Part shown: positions 58,801 through 64,000 of the stretch, in pieces
Layout: every line of letters starts with the position of its first letter
How positions within the stretch are numbered: position 1 is the first letter of the stretch
Assembly: GCA_017871115.1 (NCBI GenBank)
Contig: JAFCIZ010000007.1
Location: forward strand, 1,178,001-1,242,000
Reading direction: 5' to 3'
DNA from: Cunninghamella blakesleeana
Taxonomy: Eukaryota; Mucoromycota; Mucoromycetes; Mucorales; Cunninghamellaceae
Length of the DNA stretch: 64,000 bases
The notes under the pieces: model-generated
Database searches by the model: none
The model's input: the letters and a program-made list of their open reading frames with translations, nothing else
Told to the model about the DNA's origin: nothing
Made by a program: the position numbers and the translations under genes

Positions 58801-60087
58801 GTAGCAAATTCACTCTTAATGGCAAAAATTTGGCACTTACTAAGAGTCACTATAGTTTCAGATGATTTCATCAACAAGGTATCAGCATTAATAAGACGGT
58901 TTATATATCCTTTTCATCCACATCCATCCTTAGCTTTTAGTACAGAAGATAAATTAAAAGGCGGACTTGGTATAATAAGCATTAAAGATCAATTCCTAGC
59001 CTTACACAACGTTTACCTACATAAGCTTTTAAAACATGTGAATTGTAATCCTTTAACAGGAGTAATCAATATATTTATTCAATTCTACACTGAACAAAGA
59101 TCTACTATACCGTTCATGTTTACAACCGAGAAAAGAAATAATAAGCTTAAAAAAATGCCACATCTAAATCACTTGGGTAAATTAATTAAAAGACTACCAA
59201 GACCAACGATATCCACAAATTGGTCAGCAAAACAACTACGGTATATACCTCTAAAAGTAGCCTTTGAAGAAGATACAGATATAAAAGAATTGGAAAGTAT
59301 ACTATCAAATTTGGTGGTTAAAGACATCCTAGAATATGATAAAAAACATAACATATTCATAGGATATGTCCAAAAAACACGATCAAAAAGCATGAAATTA
59401 ATTATGAATAAACTTCAGTCCAAAGAATTAAATTGGCATCCATATATAGACACATATGCAACAATCAATATAACAAGGAAAATCACTGACCCTAATATAG
59501 ATTTATCCTTTGATCACTGGATATTGACTATTAATAAAAATAAGATACCAACATATATGGCTAAACCAAAAATCCTGCGTAAACTCTGGATCAGACAAAA
59601 CCCACCGACGTTACCACTACCACTGATCCCAAATCAATACAGTCCAGCAATAATGATGTCGCAAAAACAGTGGAAGATCTTTTGGTCAATAAAAATTCCT
59701 TTGAAAGTAAGAGACTGCTGGTGGTGTCTATTAATACAGAAACTCCCGTCCCTAAAGAACAGGAAATATATATATAAAAATAATACACAAAATACAAAGT
59801 GTGAAATATGTCAAACGGAAGAAGAAGAAGATGATATACATATGTTCCTAACTTGCCCTAAAAAGCTTCCCTTCTGGCGCTCTTGTATATATTTTGAATA
59901 TAAAATAAAAATAGACCCGCACAGTATATGGCAAAAAGTAACTTTCCAATTACAAACTTCGAATGAGGAATTAGAAGTAATAGGTAATATACTCTACATA
60001 CTCTGGACATACCATTGGCAATGCATAAAAGAAGATCAGAAGTGGAATACAGATATAGCTTTGAAAAAATATAAATTATTAAAATAA
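55880..60087 (+). pseudogene. LINE ORF2 split by LTR insertion
   Basis: The endonuclease begins SLNARGFLKIG with CLQEVL, NIYAPATKEKK, VVGDFNINFY, and RNTLDYILC. It is cut at 56533 and resumes at 56947 in the same frame with the terminal IWTDHNMLKI. RT: NWRPLSLINCDAKIFTKIIT, LLDQEKAYDRVHPEYL, RGLRQGDPLSPLLFNIAIEP, LAYADDVIIFL. zf-RVT: CEICQTEEEEDDIHMFLTC. No other break was seen in the ~1140 codons, so the LTR insertion looks like the only lesson-giving defect: the element was probably intact when hit. Confidence 0.9.
56534..56941 (+). mobile_element. Solo LTR, 408 bp, in LINE ORF2
   Basis: Starts TGTTGAATTT and ends AAATACAACA, the TG...CA termini of an LTR with inverted TGTTG/CAACA. Flanked by a 5-bp duplication CCAAG (56529-56533 and 56942-56946). 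A nearly identical sequence occurs at 62271-62678 in the same orientation. No internal region is attached, so it is a recombination product of a full LTR retrotransposon. The family (Ty3 or Ty1 type) cannot be told from the LTR. Confidence 0.9.
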
Positions 60088-60497
60088 CAATTTCATATAA
60101 ATATATATATATATATATAATAAGAATAATAATAATATAGTTTTTTTTTATGAAATAAGTCATAAATAATAGTCAGTTAAATTCTAAAACGAAGTTTTTA
60201 CTTTTATAAATAAACAATCCTATTATTTTAATACAAAAAAAAAAAAAAATTTTAAAAAAAAATTTTAATCAGTTTTTAACGGATAAATATTTAAGCGCCC
60301 CTTTCGTTTAATGCTACGGCCATATCATCGTGAAAAGGCCAAATCCCGTTCGAACCCTTTCGCTTAAGAAATAGTTTTTTTTTTATCAAATAACTAAAAA
60401 AATATAGCTGTTTGAAGATCTTTAATTTTGAAAAAAAGAAAAAAGAATTATGTAAACTTGTCAAAAGAATTTGGAAAAGAAAAAAAAAGAAAATATA

Positions 60498-60625
60498 GCT
60501 AGTTTTTGTTTGTTTTTATTTATTTATTTGTTAACCGGAGTTTATAATTCGCCTAATAAAGAAAACACAACAAGCATTACACAGTAATGCAGTGTTGTTT
60601 TAAATACAAAAAAAATATCAAAAAA
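60498..60625 (-). mobile_element. LINE 5' UTR fragment (42-kb family), reversed
   Basis: Reverse complement of about 42035-42175: CAACACTGCATTACTGTGTA, GCGAATTATAAACTCCGGTT and AAAACTAGCTATATTTTC. Its T-rich edge merges with the A-rich 3' end of the LINE to its left. Confidence 0.8.
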
Positions 60626-60680
60626 CTAAAAAGAATTCTGGTTTTTTCCTTCCAATATTTTATGGGTCTAACGATATACA

Positions 60681-60860
60681 GTGGTCAAGTCAAAGAATCA
60701 CATCAACCACAACCAAATCAAAAAGGCTTATTGTAACGGTATTAAAAAGCCTAGAACTCAAAAGTAACCTTCTCTCAAGGATGTTGACGCCAAGTTCCTT
60801 CGTAACCAACGTTTCGCGAAAAAAGGTACCCAAAAGGCTTTACATACTGCTGAAAACTAA
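60681..60860 (+). pseudogene. RPL29: Processed pseudogene of ribosomal protein eL29 (RPL29)
   Basis: Sixty codons in one frame, intronless. The text KSKNHINHNQIKKAYCNGIK, KPRTQK, stop, then PSLKDVDAKFLRNQRFAKKG and TQKALHTAEN matches the whole of eL29. The start codon is GTG where ATG is expected, and one internal TAA (60765-60767) stands where eL29 has Tyr. Codons are C/G-richer than the surrounding DNA, as in a highly expressed gene. Lack of introns and position inside a LINE nest point to LINE-driven retroposition. Confidence 0.88.
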
Positions 60861-60954
60861 AATGATAACATTTTTTTAATTTTTAAATAAAAAAAATCAA
60901 TAAAGCAACAATAAAAATAAAAACAGCGGTTAACCACTCTAAGTATTTAAAACT

Positions 60955-61402
60955 ATGGCTAATCAACTTGATAAAGAACAAATTACTGAATTGAAAGACG
61001 CTTTCCATTTGTTTGATAAAGATAGCAATGGTTATATTGATGCAAATGAACTTGGTGCTTTGATGAAATCTCTTCAAATAAATCCTACTGGCGCTGAACT
61101 TAGAGATATGATTAGTGAAGTTGATGCTGATTGTAATGACACTATAGACTTTAATAAATTTTTATCCTTGATGGCAAAAAAACAATCCAGTACGGACGCT
61201 GACATAGCACAAGAATTAATAGAAGCTTTCAAGGTATTCGATGAGGATAATAATGATTTTATCTCTGCCAGTGAATTACGTCGTTTCTTCTGTTGGCGAA
61301 AATCTTTCATCACAAGAGTTAGAAGAAATGATTAAAGAAGCTGACATCGATGGTGATAGTTTAATTAATAATAAAGAATTTGTTAAAATGATGGCAAAAT
61401 AA
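60955..61402 (+). pseudogene. Intronless calmodulin copy with frameshift
   Basis: Begins [20 protein letters not shown], four EF-hands. Loop 1 [12 protein letters not shown] is intact; loop 2 [12 protein letters not shown] has lost the Gly and the final Glu; loop 3 [12 protein letters not shown] lacks the Gly; loop 4 DIDGDSLINNKE. After SELRR (about 61285) the frame shifts and the fourth hand continues in another frame ([20 protein letters not shown]) to the stop at 61400-61402. Several substitutions of invariant residues plus the shift indicate a decaying retrocopy of calmodulin. A truncated 126-residue product is possible. Confidence 0.85.
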
Positions 61403-61864
61403 ATGAATGAAATATGGTGTTTTAGTGTAATAAAAAAAAACAATTTACTACCATTGTTTACATTTTATAGAAGATTTAGTAATACTTTTTACTGAAGATT
61501 CTAACCAATCTCTTCGAAATGAAAGCGGGGGGATATAGGCAGAAAAAATAGCTAAAGAAGCTAATAATTTTTTATTTAAATATTATTATTATTTCGAGAT
61601 TTAAAAATAAAAATAATAAGCCTATGAACGCTGTGCCATTTCTGACTATTTGCTCTAGCCAATTGCATTAAAAGAGAATATAGCTAAAAATAATCTTTCG
61701 AAGTGCAGGAATAAAAAAGGTGATTTAAATTTGATAAAGAAATTCTATTAGGAGTTAATTAAAGTATTTTGTATTAATTAATGTTATTATTATTATTATT
61801 ATTATTTTAAAAGAAAAAGAGAGAGAGAGCAAGGGAAGTGGTTGAACTATAATTTGTTTTATGT
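61403..61864. other. Spacer, no gene seen
   Basis: AT-rich; includes (ATT)n near 61780-61806 and a GA-rich run (61810-61836). Nothing coding. Confidence 0.45.
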
Positions 61865-62265
61865 ATTAACCCAATTAATTAATAAACCTGGTGAAGTATC
61901 ATTATGTTCACTATGTTTTGGATGCAGTATTTATTCAGTTTCTAATAGGATGTTGCATATTTGTCGTCAACTTTTGTTCCATCGTCTTATTGTCAATTTT
62001 CTGATTGGAGGATTTATCGGTATTCTATTGATTAGATATGAGAGTGTGTCTGATGCTATTTGTGGATAAATGGATAGTTTTGTATGCATATTGAGACATT
62101 GAATTACATGTTTACGAGAAAGGGGATAATGATTACTAATACAAGGTTTAGTTTTACCGCGGGGTAGCCATCCAATTTTCCAACGTATTAGTCTACTTCT
62201 GATTTTATTATTCATAGGATGATATAGTTTAGGGTCTATTGTTATTTTAGGTTTACAACTTTATA
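61865..62265 (-). pseudogene. Dead retroelement fragment (GWLP-type C-terminal domain)
   Basis: Minus-strand text PKLYHPMNNKIRSRLIRWKI, GWLPRGKTKPCISNHYPLSR, KHVIQCLNMHTKLSIYPQIA, SDTLSYLINRIPINPP, then after a stop QICNILLETE and SPGLLINWVNT. It resembles the C-terminal region of reverse-transcriptase proteins common in Mucorales genomes (remembered pattern, not a search). Broken by a stop near 61988 and truncated at the LTR border. Confidence 0.6.
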
Positions 62266-62270
62266 ATAAT

Positions 62271-62678
62271 TGTTGAATTTATCAATTAAAAATTATACAA
62301 AAAATTAAAAACAAAGAAATATTGTGAAACTTTTGGTTAACCTTTATTCAAATGTAAAAGACAAGGGTTGTATTTATACCTTTTAGTGGATTGGTGACAC
62401 TGGGCTTAGTTTATAGTTATATAATATGAAAATAGAATTATAAAGTTATCTAGTAAAGGTAACGTGAATTAGAATGGAGTTTAAAGTGTGTCTATGGTAA
62501 TGGATCTGCGGGATTAGAAGATTTAAAGTTATAGCAATGCATAAGCTAATAGGAATAGATCATTTTGTATCAGGTACATAGTAGTGATTTTATAATAAAT
62601 ATCAAATATTTCATGTGTATTATAAGTGTATTATAATTATGAAGTCATTTAATATTGTTATTTTATGGTAAATACAAC
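62271..62678 (+). mobile_element. Second copy of the 408-bp LTR
   Basis: Nearly identical to 56534-56941 with only a handful of differences, starting TGTTGAATTT and ending AAATACAAC, followed by T where the other has A. No clear target duplication. It separates two parts of the dead retroelement. Confidence 0.85.
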
Positions 62679-62699
62679 TGTATGATACATTTGTTTTGA

Positions 62700-62865
62700 G
62701 TGTTTTCCGTTTTTTTATTTGTTGTTTGTCGCATGTTATAATTGCCAGTCCGTACACCAATTGTAATCTAATGGATTGTTGATACATTCTACTGCAATTA
62801 AGCCTACTAAACCCATCACAGTTGAAGCCTGTCGTATCAGGCTATCTATCTTATAACAAACAAAC
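62700..62865 (-). pseudogene. Dead retroelement fragment, upstream part
   Basis: Minus-strand text DSLIRQASTVMGLVGLIAVE, CINNPLDYNWCTDWQL ends at a stop near 62738. Probably the part of the same element as 61865-62265, separated by the LTR; the join is an inference. Confidence 0.45.
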
Positions 62866-63344
62866 ATATTATTATGATTATATAATAATAAATAGTATAA
62901 AGTAAAACAATGATAATGATCGCCAAGTGCACTGAGATTAAATAAATAATTTTTTATTAAAATGAATAGCTATATTGAATAAGGGTTCGAATCTAACTCG
63001 TATATATTAATACATCAACATAGATAAGGACCAATTATAGATATTAAGGATAATTATGTAGTAATAAGCAAGATATAAGGAAGACTATCATACTGAAGTT
63101 ATAAATCGTATTGATTAATGTCACAATCATAAAAATGAAATATTATTTTATATAAATACCAGAGTAGAATTAGATTACTGTAACAATCTTTATCACTTAG
63201 TTTTTTTGTCTTCTTTCATTATATATAATGCTTTACCTATTTTATCTATTTCGTCTATTTTAACCATTTATCATATTTTTTAATATCTTCTATTCTTCTA
63301 GTTTAACTAGCTATTCTAATATAGTGAAACAATACTTAATTAAA
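62866..63344. other. Gene-free spacer
   Basis: AT-rich with no coding signal. GGGTTCGAATCT near 62985 resembles a tRNA TpsiC arm but lacks paired stems. Confidence 0.4.
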
Positions 63345-63800
63345 GGAATATATTTTCATTCGAAATAATGGATAACTTCTCGTACTAAAAGGGTTATTTT
63401 ATTTGGCGAGTCGCCCGTAAGTGACTCACTAGCCTAATAATGGTTTATGAAACAAATTAAATATTAAACAGATGCAGTTTTTAGTGCACATTTCCAAAAA
63501 CGAAGTAAATTAAATAAATCGAAGCATATACACAAAAGTAGCTTCTCACAATCTTACAACTAAAGGACTTCACAACAGCCATAGCTAAACATCAGCTATT
63601 TCTAGTTTAATCTTAGACGATAGTAATATTATTATGTGCGTGCCACTTTTATATTTACTAACAGAAGAAATGATAAACTAATTAAGGGCATCAACCAGAG
63701 TCTTCTACCTTATATGGATATTCATAATGTCCAGCTTTACAGATATATGTTTATAAATTATTTTATGGATTCTGGTATTGGTACAGAATACTAATTAATG
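63345..63800 (+). pseudogene. Decayed LINE ORF1 N-terminal region (42-kb family)
   Basis: Nucleotide-level similarity to 42335-42770: TAATGGTTTATGAAACAAAT, CAGATGCAGTTTTTAG, TTTCCAAAAACGAA, TTCTAGTTTA, GATATTCATAATGTCCAGCT against the intact ORF1. Many substitutions, stops and small deletions. It stops before the zinc knuckles. An old copy compared with the one at 42 kb. Confidence 0.75.
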
Positions 63801-64000
63801 GGATTCTTTTACAGTATATTTTTCGTTAAATAAAACTAGCTGAAGGCTTTAACTGTAAGTAGCTTGAATCAATGAATCGTTTTTTTTTTTTTGTTTAATT
63901 CCTATTCAAGATGTCCATTTAGAACTCTCTATTTGATCTTTTATTTCCTGAAGCGGTAGAATATGAATTTCCCCCCCCCCAAAGAATTTATAAGGAATCT
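63801..64000. other. Right edge, no gene seen
   Basis: Contains a C10 homopolymer at 63971-63980, unusual in this AT-rich sequence. No coding signal. Confidence 0.4.

Larger units (their letters stand above)
54298..60497 (+). mobile_element. Full-length LINE interrupted by a solo LTR
   Basis: Plus-strand relative of the minus-strand LINE next door, head to head with it across the palindrome. It has a 5' UTR with an A18-19 run before ORF1, ORF1, ORF2 and a 3' UTR (60088-60497) ending in the same A/G-rich tail. ORF2 is split by an LTR at 56534-56941. The 3' UTR contains a short stretch (60291-60367) bounded by TTAAGCG and CGCTTAA. Confidence 0.85.

Noticed and set aside
56534..62678. The two direct LTRs as ends of one full-length LTR retrotransposon
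   Set aside because: Each lies in a different sequence, the first has its own CCAAG duplication on both sides, and the DNA between is LINE and pseudogene sequence, not gag-pol.
62975..63000. tRNA gene suggested by GGGTTCGAATCT
   Set aside because: The flanking bases do not pair as a T stem, and no acceptor or anticodon arm could be drawn. The same applies to the TTCGAATCC and GTTCGAACC motifs in LINE tails.
1..64000. CRISPR arrays, bacterial operons or ribosome-binding sites
   Set aside because: No spaced direct repeats were seen, and the spliced genes show eukaryotic nuclear DNA.

Overview
The window is nuclear DNA of a fungus. It is very AT-rich, with short GT-AG introns, T-rich promoters and AT microsatellites. 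The gene set is fungal: SET2, SDC1/COMPASS, ULP1, SOM1, an IML2/TTC39-type protein and the K+/H+ exchange-related mitochondrial protein. The retroelements (APE-type LINEs with CCHC ORF1 proteins and a C-terminal zf-RVT) suggest an early-diverging lineage such as Mucorales. That placement is an inference and no species can be named.

Layout. From 1 to about 41 kb the window is gene-dense, with roughly 0.2-2 kb gaps. In order: pyruvate dehydrogenase E2 (cut by the left edge, minus); an IML2/TTC39-type protein (plus); a small secreted expansin-like protein (plus); a dead Tc1-type transposase; SET2 (plus); an O-fucosyltransferase-like protein (minus); a DUF4112 protein (minus); an unknown coiled-coil protein (minus); a mitochondrial K+/H+ exchange-related protein (plus); isovaleryl-CoA dehydrogenase (minus); CDK5RAP1/MiaB-type tRNA methylthiotransferase (plus); a bacterial-type glycyl-tRNA synthetase (minus); SOM1 (plus); SDC1 (plus); a bHLH factor (plus); an NSRP1-type protein (minus); an aldehyde dehydrogenase (plus); and ULP1 (minus). 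Exon joins were worked out by hand. For every gene with a complete exon list the exon lengths sum to whole codons.

From about 41 to 64 kb is a retrotransposon nest. It holds a frameshifted LINE (about 42.0-47.8 kb, plus), a LINE with both ORFs open on the minus strand (47.8-53.65 kb), a 644-bp near-perfect palindrome with TTAA ends, and a third LINE (54.3-60.5 kb, plus) whose ORF2 is split by a solo LTR with a 5-bp target duplication. Beyond these lie intronless, broken copies of ribosomal protein eL29 and calmodulin, a second copy of the LTR inside a dead retroelement, and a decayed LINE ORF1. A 5'-truncated LINE (30.8-32.9 kb) with a 15-bp target duplication also sits just upstream of SOM1.

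Functional themes. Many host genes point to mitochondria: PDH E2, SOM1 (inner-membrane peptidase), the K+/H+ exchange protein, isovaleryl-CoA dehydrogenase, CDK5RAP1 and possibly GlyRS. Two are histone H3 methylation genes (SET2 for K36, SDC1 for K4). They look like independent genes, several in divergent pairs, not a co-regulated cluster. I found no clear new multi-gene system. The most unusual items are the palindrome between head-to-head LINEs, the differing ORF1/ORF2 arrangements of the LINEs, the bacterial-type GlyRS, and the processed pseudogenes.
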